NCBI GenBank assembly: GCA_023444705.1 | Contig: JAEXMB010000095.1 | Location: 1 to 64,000, forward strand | Length of the DNA: 64,000 bases | Source of the DNA: Pseudomonadota bacterium | GTDB lineage: Bacteria > Pseudomonadota > Alphaproteobacteria > Micavibrionales > UBA2020 | Reading direction: 5' to 3' | Translations under genes and position numbers: made by a program | Notes under the pieces: generated by a model | Told to the model about the DNA's origin: nothing | Seen by the model: the letters and a program-made list of their open reading frames with translations, nothing else | The model's database searches: none | In this document: one piece after another, positions 8,407 through 16,612 of the stretch | Layout of the letters: every line of letters starts with the position of its first letter | How positions within the stretch are numbered: position 1 is the stretch's first letter

Positions 8407-8901
8407 ATGAAACTTGAACAAATCGTCGCCGTCATGGTGCGTATTTTCACGGCTTATCTATTTCTGGTTGTCGTGTTCCAGTACGGCATGACGCTGGCGA
8501 CGCTCATCATGCAAAACCAGCATGTCGACCCCAAGGTCAGCATTGTTTTTGTGTCGACGTTCTTTGTCTTGCTGGCGATCATCGCACTGCTGTGGTTTTT
8601 AGCGGCGCGCGTGGGCAGGGGCATCGTACCCAAGAGCGCCGCGACTGCGGCAACGCCGGTTACGATGGAACGTCTTGAGGTGCTGGGCTTTGCCTTGGTC
8701 GGCGCCTGGGCCGTCGTTTATACACTGCCCGATTTTTTGCAATACGGCTTCTATGTCTATTCCCTTGATGCGGCCAGCACCAAGACCAAGATCGGTCTTT
8801 ACGGGAGCATGGCGCAATGCCTGCTGGGAATTGGCTTGATGGTCGGGGCCGCGCCGCTGGCGCGGGGCCTGCAAAAACTGCGCTCAAGCGCGGGTAAATA
8901 A
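8407..8901 (+). CDS. Small integral membrane protein, unknown function
   Basis: 164 residues with about four hydrophobic membrane segments: near residues 5-30 (VRIFTAYLFLVVVFQYG), 45-70 (FVSTFFVLLAIIALLWFL), 95-115 (LGFALVGAWAVVYTL) and 135-155 (AQCLLGIGLMVGAAPLA). No family motif recognised. An ATG at 8401 is also in frame, but AGGGG at 8393-8397 is better spaced for the ATG at 8407. It follows the PurC-like gene by 20 bases and ends in two consecutive TAA codons just before a strong terminator, so it is the last gene of that unit. Confidence 0.7.
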   Translation: MKLEQIVAVMVRIFTAYLFLVVVFQYGMTLATLIMQNQHVDPKVSIVFVSTFFVLLAIIALLWFLAARVGRGIVPKSAATAATPVTMERLEVLGFALVGAWAVVYTLPDFLQYGFYVYSLDAASTKTKIGLYGSMAQCLLGIGLMVGAAPLARGLQKLRSSAGK

Positions 8902-8908
8902 TAAAAAA

Positions 8909-8935
8909 GCCGCCCTCGACGGGGCGGCTTTTTTT
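8909..8935 (+). terminator. Rho-independent terminator
   Basis: A 7-bp GC stem (GCCGCCC / GGGCGGC) with a 6-base loop is followed by seven T residues. It lies eight bases after the membrane-protein stop. The A-run before the stem would also let it work in reverse for the minus-strand gene ending at 8951. It is the clearest terminator in the window. Confidence 0.92.
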
Positions 8936-8950
8936 GTGCCTCATAACTGA

Positions 8951-9187
8951 CTAGCGTGCATTGCCGAAGGGCGAGCCCTTTTTGATGCCATCCATTTTGA
9001 CGGGTGCGGGGGCAAGGCGTGCCGCCGCGCGTGCCTCGTGACCGGCAAAGACCGAGGCGAGGTTGACCGTGGGGCCGCTGCTATAGGATTGTTGCTGCAC
9101 GGGGGCGACAAAGTCCTGCACCATGCGCATCGCGGCTTTGCCTGAATCGACCACTTCGTTGAATACTGCTCTTAAACTGAAAGCCAT
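8951..9187 (-). CDS. Small orphan protein
   Basis: 78 residues, unrecognised. The first ~35 residues form an amphipathic helical stretch (SLRAVFNEVVDSGKAAMRMVQDF); the rest is Ala/Pro-rich and basic, ending KKGSPFGNAR. There is no signal peptide or membrane segment. It is supported as a real gene by a strong Shine-Dalgarno GGGGGA just upstream of the ATG at 9187 and a good promoter at 9219-9247. It shares a convergent terminator with the gene at 8407. Confidence 0.6.
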   Translation of the reverse strand: MAFSLRAVFNEVVDSGKAAMRMVQDFVAPVQQQSYSSGPTVNLASVFAGHEARAAARLAPAPVKMDGIKKGSPFGNAR

Positions 9188-9218
9188 GATGTCCCCCATA
9201 GGTTCGTGCTTCATTTAA

Positions 9219-9247
9219 ATCCTATGCCGGAACTGTATCTATGTAAA
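9219..9247 (-). promoter_or_regulatory. Sigma70-like promoter for the 78-residue orphan
   Basis: On the minus strand, TTTACA (9247-9242) and TAGGAT (9224-9219) are separated by 17 bases, with a predicted start near 9212 and a ~25-base leader to the ATG at 9187. The -35 matches the consensus at five of six positions and the -10 at four. The surrounding 9190-9308 gap is AT-rich compared with the genes. Confidence 0.5.
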
Positions 9248-9308
9248 CCGTTTTTATCGAAAATATTTTTATCAAACGGCTGGGATCATTAAACCTTTTT
9301 TAAGGAAG

Positions 9309-11159
9309 TTAACCCGTGGCTTCAAGCCAGCGTTCTTCTTTTTCCGCTAACTGGGCGCACAGTGCCGCGTAATCAGCCTGGATTTTCTGCGCGCGCACCT
9401 GATCGGAGAAAAAGGCGCCGTCGGCCATTTGGACCTCGAGCTTTTCTTTGTCGGCGGTCAGCTTGGCGATGTCTTTTTCCAGCTTTTGCACGGCTTGCGG
9501 ATTGATCTTTGCGGCGGGCGCGGGGGCGGCTTCGGCGGGTTTCTCACCTTTGCTTTCCGCCCGTGCCTTGGAGCGCGCGTTGCGGCGTTGCTGGATGACG
9601 TGCTTGCGGTAATCCTGCAGGTCGCCGTCAAAGGGCTCGCACGCACCACCTTCGACCAGCCATAGGCGGTCGGCCACGCGCTCGACCATATGCGGGTCGT
9701 GGCTGACCATGACGACAGCGCCCTTGTAGGTGTTGAGTGCCTGCACCAGTGCCTCGCGCGCGTCAATGTCGAGGTGGTTTGTCGGCTCGTCCAGCAGCAA
9801 CAGGTGCGGCGTGTCAAAGCTCATCAGCGCAAAGAGCAAACGCGCCTTCTCCCCGCCCGACAGGCTGCCGATGGTATTGTCGGCAAGGTCTTTGGAGAAA
9901 TGGAACTGGCCCAGGCGCGCGCGCACCTGCGATTCCTTGGTGGCGGGATTGCGCGCCATCATCAGGCGGTACATTTCCATGTAGGGGGTGGAGGTAACGT
10001 CGAGTTCTTCGGTCTGGTGCTGCGCGAAATAGCCGATGCGCAGCTTGCCCGAGCGCACGTATTCGCCCGCCAGCGGCGTCAGCTTGCCCGCGATCAGCTT
10101 CATCAGCGTCGATTTGCCGTTACCGTTGGCGCCCATCAGGGCAATACGGTCGTCAAGGTCGATGTTCTGGTTGACGCGCTTGAGGATCGGCTTGCCCGCA
10201 CTGTAGCCGATGTCGGTCGCACGCAGGGCCAGCAGGGGGGCGGGCAACTCGTCCGGATCGGGGAAGGCGAATTTGAGCGCACGCTCGGCGATGACGGCGT
10301 CGACGATGTCCATCTTTTCGATGGCCTTGATGCGGCTTTGCGCCTGACGTGCCTTGGCGGCACTGGCGCGGAAGCGGTCGACGAAGGCCTGCATGTGCGC
10401 TTTGGCCGCCAGTTGTTTTTCGTGCATCTTTTGCTGCAGGCCCAGCTTTTCCGCGCGTTCTTTTTCAAACGTGTCGTAATTGCCGGTATAGAGCGTGAGC
10501 TTGGTCTTGTCGACGTGCAGCACGTGATCGACGCAAGTGTTGAGGATCTCGCGGTCGTGGCTGATGATCAGCAGCGTATGCGGATAATTGGCGAGGTAGC
10601 CTTCGAGCCACATGATGGCTTCAAGATCAAGGTGGTTGGTCGGCTCGTCAAGCAGCAAAACGTCGGGTTCGACGAACAGGGCCGCCGCCAGCGCCACGCG
10701 CATGCGCCAGCCGCCGCTCAGCGAGGAAAAAGGCTGCTGCAATTGTTCTTCCGTGAAACCGAGGCCATTGAGCAAAACGGCTGCTTTGGCAGGGGCCGAG
10801 TAGAAATCAAGTTCGCCCAGGCGCGCATAGATGTCGCCGATTTTATAAGGATCGGTTTCGGTTTCGGCGGCGATGCGCAAGGCGGCCATTTCTTCATGCG
10901 CGTCGACGACCATGTCGATGATGGGTTTGTCGGTGTCGGCGATGTCCTGACGCACCATGCCGAACGTGCGGCGGTCGGACAACGTGATGGTGCCGCCGTC
11001 GGCGTGCAGGTCGCCTGCGATCAGCTTGAACAAAGTGGATTTTCCCGCGCCGTTGGGGCCGACGACGCCGACCTTCCAGCCGTCGTTGATGGCGACGCTG
11101 GCCTCGTCGATGATGGTGCGGCCGCCGATGCGGTAGGTGAGGTTATTGATCGTCAGCAT
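9309..11159 (-). CDS. ABC-F family ATPase (Uup/YheS type)
   Basis: 616 residues with two ABC ATPase domains and no membrane segments, as in the ribosome-associated ABC-F family. Domain 1 has Walker A GPNGAGKST near residue 35, signature LSGGWRMR and Walker B VLLLDEPTNHLD. The linker (about 235-310) is helical and charged, with repeated KARQAQSRIKAIEK, matching the P-site tRNA-interaction motif region. Domain 2 has Walker A GANGNGKST, signature LSGGEKARL and Walker B LLLLDEPTNHLD. A C-terminal Lys/Glu-rich coiled coil (about 555-610) follows an Ala/Pro linker, as in YheS/Uup. The exact subfamily is uncertain. Its ATG overlaps the stop of the upstream MFS gene by one base. Confidence 0.9.
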   Translation of the reverse strand: MLTINNLTYRIGGRTIIDEASVAINDGWKVGVVGPNGAGKSTLFKLIAGDLHADGGTITLSDRRTFGMVRQDIADTDKPIIDMVVDAHEEMAALRIAAETETDPYKIGDIYARLGELDFYSAPAKAAVLLNGLGFTEEQLQQPFSSLSGGWRMRVALAAALFVEPDVLLLDEPTNHLDLEAIMWLEGYLANYPHTLLIISHDREILNTCVDHVLHVDKTKLTLYTGNYDTFEKERAEKLGLQQKMHEKQLAAKAHMQAFVDRFRASAAKARQAQSRIKAIEKMDIVDAVIAERALKFAFPDPDELPAPLLALRATDIGYSAGKPILKRVNQNIDLDDRIALMGANGNGKSTLMKLIAGKLTPLAGEYVRSGKLRIGYFAQHQTEELDVTSTPYMEMYRLMMARNPATKESQVRARLGQFHFSKDLADNTIGSLSGGEKARLLFALMSFDTPHLLLLDEPTNHLDIDAREALVQALNTYKGAVVMVSHDPHMVERVADRLWLVEGGACEPFDGDLQDYRKHVIQQRRNARSKARAESKGEKPAEAAPAPAAKINPQAVQKLEKDIAKLTADKEKLEVQMADGAFFSDQVRAQKIQADYAALCAQLAEKEERWLEATG

Positions 11160-12472
11160 CAGGCCACCGGTACTTTCTCGACTTCGGGTTCGATTGGATC
11201 GGGCGTGCCAAGCGGGGGCGGCTCGTGCGGGGCTTCGCTGTCGACCACGGTGTTGCGGAAGCTTGGCGACAGGCCACCCGTCAACGCCACCACCAGCAGC
11301 GTCATCGACCCGCCGAACAAAATCCCCGGCACAAGGCCGATCAGGCTTGCGACCGACCCCTGTACAAAGGCGCCGATCTCGTTAGAGGAAATAATAAACA
11401 TTGAATTGATCGACGACAGGCGGCCCTTCATATGGTCGGGTGTCAGCAGTTGCATCAGTGTGCCGCGCATGATCATGCTGACACTGTCAAAGGCGCCGCC
11501 CAGCGCCAGCAGCGCTGCCGACAGCCAGAATTCACGGCTGAGGCCAAAGCAGATCATCGCAACACCGTAACCTGTCACCACGAATAACAGGCGCTTGGCC
11601 ACGATATAGCGCATGGGGCGGATGGCGAAGAACAGCGCGGTCAGAATCGCGCCGATAGCGGGAGAGGCGCGCAACATGCCGAGTTGCTCTGCGCCGACGT
11701 TCAGCACGTCATGCGCATAGGCGGGCAACATGGCAAGCGCGCCGCCAAACATGACCGCGAACATGTCGAGCGCCATCATCGATAACAAGGTCGGGTGCCT
11801 GAGGATATAATTCCAGCCCGCGCTGATGCTCTTGATCGCAGGTTCGCGCGCATCCATGCGCGCGGGTGCGGGCTTGGGGCGCAGGGTAAAGACAAGGCAG
11901 ATGGCCACGGCCATCAGCACGGCGGGCATCAGCCAGACAGTATGCACGCCGAACTTGCCGTAGACCAACCCCGCAATCGCAGGCCCAAGCACGGCCGCCG
12001 TTTGAAATGCCGAGCTTTGCCACGCGGCGGCGGAGGGCATGTCCTTGCGCTCGACAATGCGCGAGAGGATGATGAACGACGACGGGCTGACGAAGCCCCG
12101 CGCAAGGCCGGAAAAGAACATGCCGACGAACAGCATGCTCACGATGGTTGCGGGCGGCAGTGCGATATAACCGCCAGCGCAAAGCGTGAGCATCAGCGTG
12201 TTGAGACCAAGCGCGCCGACTGCCGCGATCAGAATTTTTTTTGGGTCGCCGTTATCGACGACGTGGCCGGCGACAAGCGCGCAGCAGATGGCAGGGATGG
12301 CTTCGGTCAGGCCGATCAGGCCCAGCATGAAGACATCCTGCGTGAGTGAGTACATCTGCCAGCCCACGATCACGGCCTGGGCCTGCAATGCCATCATCAC
12401 GGCGGCGCGCGTGATGATCAGGTTGCGAAAACTGGGCAGGCGAAGGGGCAGGGGACGGGCGGTGGCGGACAT
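11159..12472 (-). CDS. MFS transporter, EntS-like exporter
   Basis: 437-residue inner-membrane major-facilitator protein with about twelve hydrophobic segments starting at LIITRAAVMMALQAQAVIVGW. Features such as GLIGLTEAIPAICCALVAGHVVDNGDP (the loop after the second segment) and a central cytoplasmic linker near residue 200 fit the MFS_3/EntS branch, usually drug or siderophore exporters. The frame extends to 12538, but the ATG at 12472 (MSATARPL) leaves a normal short cytoplasmic N-terminus, so it is preferred. Its stop overlaps the ABC-F start. Substrate unknown. Confidence 0.85.
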   Translation of the reverse strand: MSATARPLPLRLPSFRNLIITRAAVMMALQAQAVIVGWQMYSLTQDVFMLGLIGLTEAIPAICCALVAGHVVDNGDPKKILIAAVGALGLNTLMLTLCAGGYIALPPATIVSMLFVGMFFSGLARGFVSPSSFIILSRIVERKDMPSAAAWQSSAFQTAAVLGPAIAGLVYGKFGVHTVWLMPAVLMAVAICLVFTLRPKPAPARMDAREPAIKSISAGWNYILRHPTLLSMMALDMFAVMFGGALAMLPAYAHDVLNVGAEQLGMLRASPAIGAILTALFFAIRPMRYIVAKRLLFVVTGYGVAMICFGLSREFWLSAALLALGGAFDSVSMIMRGTLMQLLTPDHMKGRLSSINSMFIISSNEIGAFVQGSVASLIGLVPGILFGGSMTLLVVALTGGLSPSFRNTVVDSEAPHEPPPLGTPDPIEPEVEKVPVA

Positions 12473-12584
12473 CGGGGCTCGGGTCTGTAAGGGCTTGGCG
12501 GGAACGGCGCCACTGTCGCATGGCACGGCGGCACGCACAACCTGCGCGGCGAAATAAATATGCGGTTTTACTGCTTGGGCAGGG

Positions 12585-13187
12585 TTACTGCTTCATCGCC
12601 AGGCGCGAGATTTTCTCGATCTCTTTGGCGACCATTTTTTCAATGATGCCGGGCAGGTTCTGATCGAGCCAGGTTTTGAGCAGGGGGCGCAGCAATTCGC
12701 GCGTCATGTCTTCAAGCGTGACGTTGCCCACACGGCCGGGCAGGTCGCGCTCGACTGCAACGTTGCCCGCAAGCAATCTCGCCATTGCATGCGCGGAAAC
12801 GTCGGCGGTGATGTCCGACATCAGGCCTGCGCCGCTGTCTTGCACGGGGGCTTGTTGCTTGGGCGGCGTATAGGCGGGTGCAGGCGGTTCTTCGTGGTCC
12901 TGCAGGTCGATCACAGGCGCGCGCGCCGGTACGGCCTTGTCCGTCAGGTCGAGAATGTCTTCATCATCCGCATCGTCCATCGCGCTGGCAGGCACGGCGG
13001 GAAAGTCGTCAGCAGGCGGGGCCGGTTGCGGCGCCAGCGTGACGGGTGCGGGTTGCGGTGTTGCCGGCGCAGGCGCGGCAGGGGCCGCCGCCGCAGGGGC
13101 CGGAGCTGAGTCATCGGAAATGATCTGGCGGATGGATTCCAAAATCTCTTCGATGGAAGGTTCTTGATCTGTTTTTGGTTCTGCCAT
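12585..13187 (-). CDS. popZ: Polar organising protein PopZ (DUF2497)
   Basis: 200 residues with the three-part PopZ layout. A conserved N-terminal helix carries PSIEEILESIRQIISDD. A ~90-residue acidic Pro/Ala-rich disordered linker follows. The C-terminal region, about 150-197, contains LEDMTRELLRPLLKTWLDQNLPGIIEKMV and a final helix. In Caulobacter and relatives PopZ self-assembles at the cell pole, anchors ParB-parS and recruits client proteins. The family is essentially confined to alphaproteobacteria, so this gene is the best lineage marker in the window. It lies alone between the MFS gene and tolC, all on the minus strand. Confidence 0.92.
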   Translation of the reverse strand: MAEPKTDQEPSIEEILESIRQIISDDSAPAPAAAAPAAPAPATPQPAPVTLAPQPAPPADDFPAVPASAMDDADDEDILDLTDKAVPARAPVIDLQDHEEPPAPAYTPPKQQAPVQDSGAGLMSDITADVSAHAMARLLAGNVAVERDLPGRVGNVTLEDMTRELLRPLLKTWLDQNLPGIIEKMVAKEIEKISRLAMKQ

Positions 13188-13257
13188 GATCCGCCGCTAT
13201 GCTACTGGAAAAGCTGCTTATTCAGAAGTTTTAGAATATTTTGCGCACGAAAGCGAG

Positions 13258-14529
13258 TCACTTTATTGATAGTGTGGCTGGCGTCTCGGTGTTCTGTAAA
13301 TCAAGTGCCAGCTCCTGCCGTGCCAAAGGCGTGCTTGGCGGGCGGGCAAGCGCTTGATTTAATTGCCCTGTCGCGGCAAGGAGGGCGAATTCCGCCTTGA
13401 GCGCGGCGTAATGCGCCGCAACTGCGCTCAAACGCGCCTGTTGCGCCAGTTTGGCAAAGGCGTCGTTATTGCCCATAGCCGACAGGCGGCTTTTGGCGGG
13501 CAGGCGGCCTTCGACGGCGGCCTGTGCCAGTTCGGCCTTGCGGGTTTCAAAACGCTCCTCCGCGCGCGCGCGGGTCAAATCGTCCCAGGCGGAGATTACG
13601 GCCTGGCGGATTTCAAGGCGGGTGGTGTCGATCTTCAGGCGCCCGCTTTGTGCGTCTTCACGTACGCGCACGCGCATCAGTTTTTTCTCGCTGTCACCGC
13701 GCAGGGGGATGGTGGCGCGCAGGCCGATGATGCCGCTGTCCTCGCTGCCTGCATCGGTATAGCTGTCGGTGGTACGGTCCAGCGCGCCGCGCAGGTCAAT
13801 GTCGGGTGCGTCCTCCCAGGTGAGCGAGCGCGACGACGCTTCAGCGGCGGCGCATTCGTAATGGGCGCGGATCAGGGCAGGGTGACGCTCCTCGGCGATG
13901 TTAAGCGCGCTTTGCAGGCTGGCGGGCACCATTGGCTGGCTTGCGATGTCGCTCAGCGGGGTTTGCCTGTCGATGCCAGCCAGTTTTTCAAGGGTGCGGC
14001 GGGTGTCTTTGTATTCGCTTTCAATGCGGTAATGGGTGGTGTTAAAGCTGGGCAATAGCTTGCGTTGCGCATCCAGCGACAGGGCATCAAGATAAATGTT
14101 GGCAATCAGCAGGTTGCGTTGGCGTTCTTCATCCAGTTTCGCGGCTGTCTGTGCGCGCAGGCGGCTATCGGTGACCTGCACCTGCGCGCGGCTTTGACCG
14201 CTGCGGTAAAGCGGCTGGCGCAACTCCAGCGACAGCGTGCGCGCGTCAAGGCCGACGGAATTGTTCAGCGGAACGGCCATGCCCTCGGCGTGGCGGACCT
14301 GCCCGCGCAGGTCGGGGATATATTGTTCGGTATCCGCGCTGTCGAGTCCAAGGAGGGTGATATGCTCCTGCTCGCGCGGGGAGAGGCGCTGAATGGCTTC
14401 GCTCAGGCTGACGGGGGCAATGGCGCGCGCGCCGGCGCCGATGTCAGCGGCGGCCTGTGTAGATAGGGCGATGAAGGCGACGGCTGTCGCGGCAAAGATC
14501 TGCAATGTCAGAGTTTTGCGATGCTTCAT
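13258..14529 (-). CDS. TolC-family outer-membrane efflux protein
   Basis: 423 residues with a signal peptide (residues 1-28, cleavage near AAADIG) and the long coiled helices of a TolC/OEP trimer. LSLELRQPLYRSGQSRAQV is the usual first-repeat strand-helix motif, ATIPLRGDSEKK the second-repeat equivalent, and AATGQLNQAL the family's near-C-terminal motif. It would form the outer-membrane tunnel for tripartite exporters; macA-macB at 21632-24745 are the obvious possible partners in this window. It overlaps the pcm stop by one base, and the pcm-tolC order is common in alphaproteobacteria. Confidence 0.88.
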   Translation of the reverse strand: MKHRKTLTLQIFAATAVAFIALSTQAAADIGAGARAIAPVSLSEAIQRLSPREQEHITLLGLDSADTEQYIPDLRGQVRHAEGMAVPLNNSVGLDARTLSLELRQPLYRSGQSRAQVQVTDSRLRAQTAAKLDEERQRNLLIANIYLDALSLDAQRKLLPSFNTTHYRIESEYKDTRRTLEKLAGIDRQTPLSDIASQPMVPASLQSALNIAEERHPALIRAHYECAAAEASSRSLTWEDAPDIDLRGALDRTTDSYTDAGSEDSGIIGLRATIPLRGDSEKKLMRVRVREDAQSGRLKIDTTRLEIRQAVISAWDDLTRARAEERFETRKAELAQAAVEGRLPAKSRLSAMGNNDAFAKLAQQARLSAVAAHYAALKAEFALLAATGQLNQALARPPSTPLARQELALDLQNTETPATLSIK

Positions 14530-15191
14530 TAAAACTCGAATTTAGCTGTGTCGCACAGGCCAGGCAGGGCGGGGGTACCGGCATCAAACAGCGCGCGGGT
14601 GACGAAATTGTCACCAAGGCGGGTGACGATGACGGCCTGGCCGATGCGGCTGTGCGGCTGGCGGATCACGGCCAGCAGGCGGCCGCCGTCGGCAAGTTGT
14701 GCGGCGAGCGTTTGCGGCACGCTGTCGACGGCGCCGTTGATGAGGATAACCTGATAGGGCCCCTGTTGCGGATAGCCCGCGCGCAGGTCGCTTTGGTGAA
14801 TGATGGCGACGTTGAGGATATCAAGGTCGTGCAGGTGGCGTTCAGCCTCGTCGGCCATGTCCTTGCTGGTTTCAACGCCCACCACCGTCGCACCCAGCTG
14901 GGCCATGATGGCGGTAGAATAGCCGGTGCCGCAGGCGACATCCAGAATAAGGTCGGTCGGTGTGATCGCCGCTTCCTGAATCAGACGTGCCAGTACCATC
15001 GGCTCGGGCAGGTAGCGGCCGTTGCCAAGGGGGATATCCTCGTCGATATAGGCCATTGCCTGCAGGTGACGGGGGACGAAACGCTCACGCGGGGTGCGGC
15101 CCAGAATGTCGAGCAATGCGGGGTCGGTGACCTTGTTCGGCTTGATCTGGCCGTCGATCATGTTTTTGCGTGAGATGTCTGCGGATGTCAT
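14529..15191 (-). CDS. pcm: Protein-L-isoaspartate O-methyltransferase family protein
   Basis: 220-residue class I SAM methyltransferase. The N-terminal MIDGQIKPNKVTDPALLDILGRTPRERFVP is typical of the alphaproteobacterial branch, followed by YIDEDIPLGNGRYLPEP (the family's substrate-loop region, normally IGxGQTISQP) and the SAM motif LDVACGTGYSTAIMAQLGA. It may repair isoaspartyl residues, but the substrate loop differs from E. coli Pcm, so the target is uncertain. The ATG at 15191 is used; the frame extends to 15251 without a better start. It is translationally coupled to the tolC-like gene. Confidence 0.85.
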   Translation of the reverse strand: MTSADISRKNMIDGQIKPNKVTDPALLDILGRTPRERFVPRHLQAMAYIDEDIPLGNGRYLPEPMVLARLIQEAAITPTDLILDVACGTGYSTAIMAQLGATVVGVETSKDMADEAERHLHDLDILNVAIIHQSDLRAGYPQQGPYQVILINGAVDSVPQTLAAQLADGGRLLAVIRQPHSRIGQAVIVTRLGDNFVTRALFDAGTPALPGLCDTAKFEF

Positions 15192-15320
15192 GAAAAGCAC
15201 TCGTGGAAAGATGATTTTGAGCGTGCAGACAATAATACACCCGCCGCGCAAGGCAAACCAACAAAATCACTCCGACAAAATTGCATTTCCATATTTTTAA
15301 AGCGGGCCGCGAAAAACCGC

Positions 15321-15349
15321 TGGACGACTGGCGGGCGCTTCCGTATACA
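15321..15349 (+). promoter_or_regulatory. Candidate promoter for tRNA-Cys
   Basis: TGGACG (15321-15326) and TATACA (15344-15349) are 17 bases apart, with a predicted start near 15356, about 38 bases before the mature tRNA end. It lies in the 200-base gap between pcm (minus) and the tRNA, which otherwise shows nothing clear. Confidence 0.4.
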
Positions 15350-15393
15350 GAAGGCTCCTGCCGGGGTGACGCATGTCGCCCCTGTGTGTTGAT

Positions 15394-15467
15394 GGCGCGG
15401 TGGCAGAATGGCGATGTAGCGGATTGCAAATCCGCGAATGCCGGTTCGATTCCGGCCCGTGCCTCCA
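15394..15467 (+). tRNA. tRNA-Cys (GCA)
   Basis: A full cloverleaf can be drawn. The acceptor stem GGCGCGG / CCGTGCC has one G-T pair. The anticodon stem GCGGA / TCCGC encloses loop TTGCAAA with anticodon GCA at 15426-15428. The T arm is CCGG-TTCGATT-CCGG, with discriminator T and encoded CCA at 15465-15467. A short D arm is typical of tRNA-Cys. After it, 15468-15719 holds no recognisable gene; it is AT-richer and probably carries the promoter of the DUF882 gene. Confidence 0.95.
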
Positions 15468-15719
15468 CATTTTCCCCGATGATGAAAGATCGAAGACAAA
15501 AAGCGCGCTGGCTGGTGGGAAAGGTGATATGCGCCTTCTTCGTGCGGGGCGCTCAAATCAATCTATTGTAATATTATTTCGCAAAAAGAGTATGCATGGG
15601 TAGGTAATTACTTGTGCTTTTTTCGATTCTCCATAAAATATCCCCATTAATTCATAAAAGGCCGTATCCCGCAGCAGGGCTTGCAATCTGCGGGTGCAAC
15701 CGGTGAAGGAGTGCTTGAG

Positions 15720-16409
15720 ATGTCGCCACGCATGCCGCACGGGCAGAAAAAGAAAACCGCATCGCTGCGCACGCGCCTTGGTGCGATCCTGGGTGCGGGG
15801 GTTCTGGTGACGGCGTTTTCTACATCTGCCAGCCAGCCCGCGCCCGTCGTTGCACAGCAGTCGGCCCTCGCGCAGGATGCGGCGCTCAGTCCGCCGCGCG
15901 CAGAAGTGCCAAGCCGCACACTGTCTTTTCGCAACCTGCATACCGATGAAACGCTGACGGTTACCTATTGGCGCAACGGCGTTTACGACGATGCGGCGAT
16001 TGCGCAGATCCAGCATCTGTTGCGCGATCACCGCCGCAACGAGGAACATACCGTCAACCGCGCGTTGCTTGACTACCTTCACGCTATCCGCGTCGAATTG
16101 CAGCCCAAATATCGCGGCAATGCGATGGTGTATGAAGTTGTTTCCGGCTACCGTGCGCGCGAAACCACCGATGCGCTGCGGCGCGGCGGTGCTGCTGTTG
16201 CACGCGATACCTCGCAGCACCAACTTGGCAACGCGCTCGATTTTCGCATCGAAGGTATTCCCTTGCGTGAGCTGCGCGATACCGCCTGGTGCATGCAGCG
16301 CGGCGGGGTCGGCTATTACCCCGAGGTGCACAATAACTTCGTCCACGTCGATGTGGGTCGCGTCCGCTTTTGGCCCGCCACGCGGACGCGCTGGCGCTGC
16401 ATGAGCTAA
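15720..16409 (+). CDS. DUF882 / YcbK-like peptidase, M15 fold
   Basis: 229 residues with a basic N-terminus and hydrophobic signal (LGAILGAGVLVTAFSTSASQ), so probably exported to the periplasm. The core has the M15-type pattern SGYRARETTDALR, then SQHQLGNALDFRIEG with the metal-binding His and Asp, and a second site HNNFVHVDVGRVRFW. Members of this family are zinc-dependent D,D-peptidase-like enzymes acting on peptidoglycan cross-links; substrate is inferred. The start at 15720 has AAGGAG at 15706-15711, eight bases upstream; the frame also extends back to 15681 but without such a site. It lies between tRNA-Cys and tRNA-Asn. Confidence 0.85.
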   Translation: MSPRMPHGQKKKTASLRTRLGAILGAGVLVTAFSTSASQPAPVVAQQSALAQDAALSPPRAEVPSRTLSFRNLHTDETLTVTYWRNGVYDDAAIAQIQHLLRDHRRNEEHTVNRALLDYLHAIRVELQPKYRGNAMVYEVVSGYRARETTDALRRGGAAVARDTSQHQLGNALDFRIEGIPLRELRDTAWCMQRGGVGYYPEVHNNFVHVDVGRVRFWPATRTRWRCMS

Positions 16410-16451
16410 TATATTGATATTAATAAGATTATTGGCGGTTCAAATTCAGGG

Positions 16452-16479
16452 TTGCATCACGGGCAGAATTTGGTAAAAA
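16452..16479 (+). promoter_or_regulatory. Candidate promoter for tRNA-Asn
   Basis: TTGCAT (16452-16457) and TAAAAA (16474-16479) are 16 bases apart, giving a start near 16486 and a leader of about 15 bases. The consensus match is weak and rests mainly on position. Confidence 0.3.
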
Positions 16480-16500
16480 GTCTGCCTTACATGCCTCTGT

Positions 16501-16575
16501 TCCTCGGTAGCTCAGTGGTAGAGCAAGCGACTGTTAATCGCTTGGCCGTAGGTTCGAATCCTACCCGAGGAGCCA
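16501..16575 (+). tRNA. tRNA-Asn (GTT)
   Basis: Acceptor stem TCCTCGG / CCGAGGA. D arm GCTC-AGTGGTA-GAGC. Anticodon stem AGCGA / TCGCT encloses loop CTGTTAA with anticodon GTT at 16533-16535. T arm GTAGG-TTCGAAT-CCTAC, discriminator G and encoded CCA at 16573-16575. All stems pair perfectly. Confidence 0.96.
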
Positions 16576-16612
16576 TTATCCCAAATCAGAAATGAAATGA
16601 TCGCGCGCCGCG

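Noticed and set aside
9690..11570. 626-residue open frame on the plus strand opposite the ABC-F gene
   Set aside because: The minus strand encodes two complete ABC ATPase domains with all motifs; the antisense frame is low-complexity and arises from GC-rich third positions.
15281..15571. Open frame spanning the tRNA-Cys gene
   Set aside because: It runs through a perfect tRNA cloverleaf and has no ribosome-binding site.
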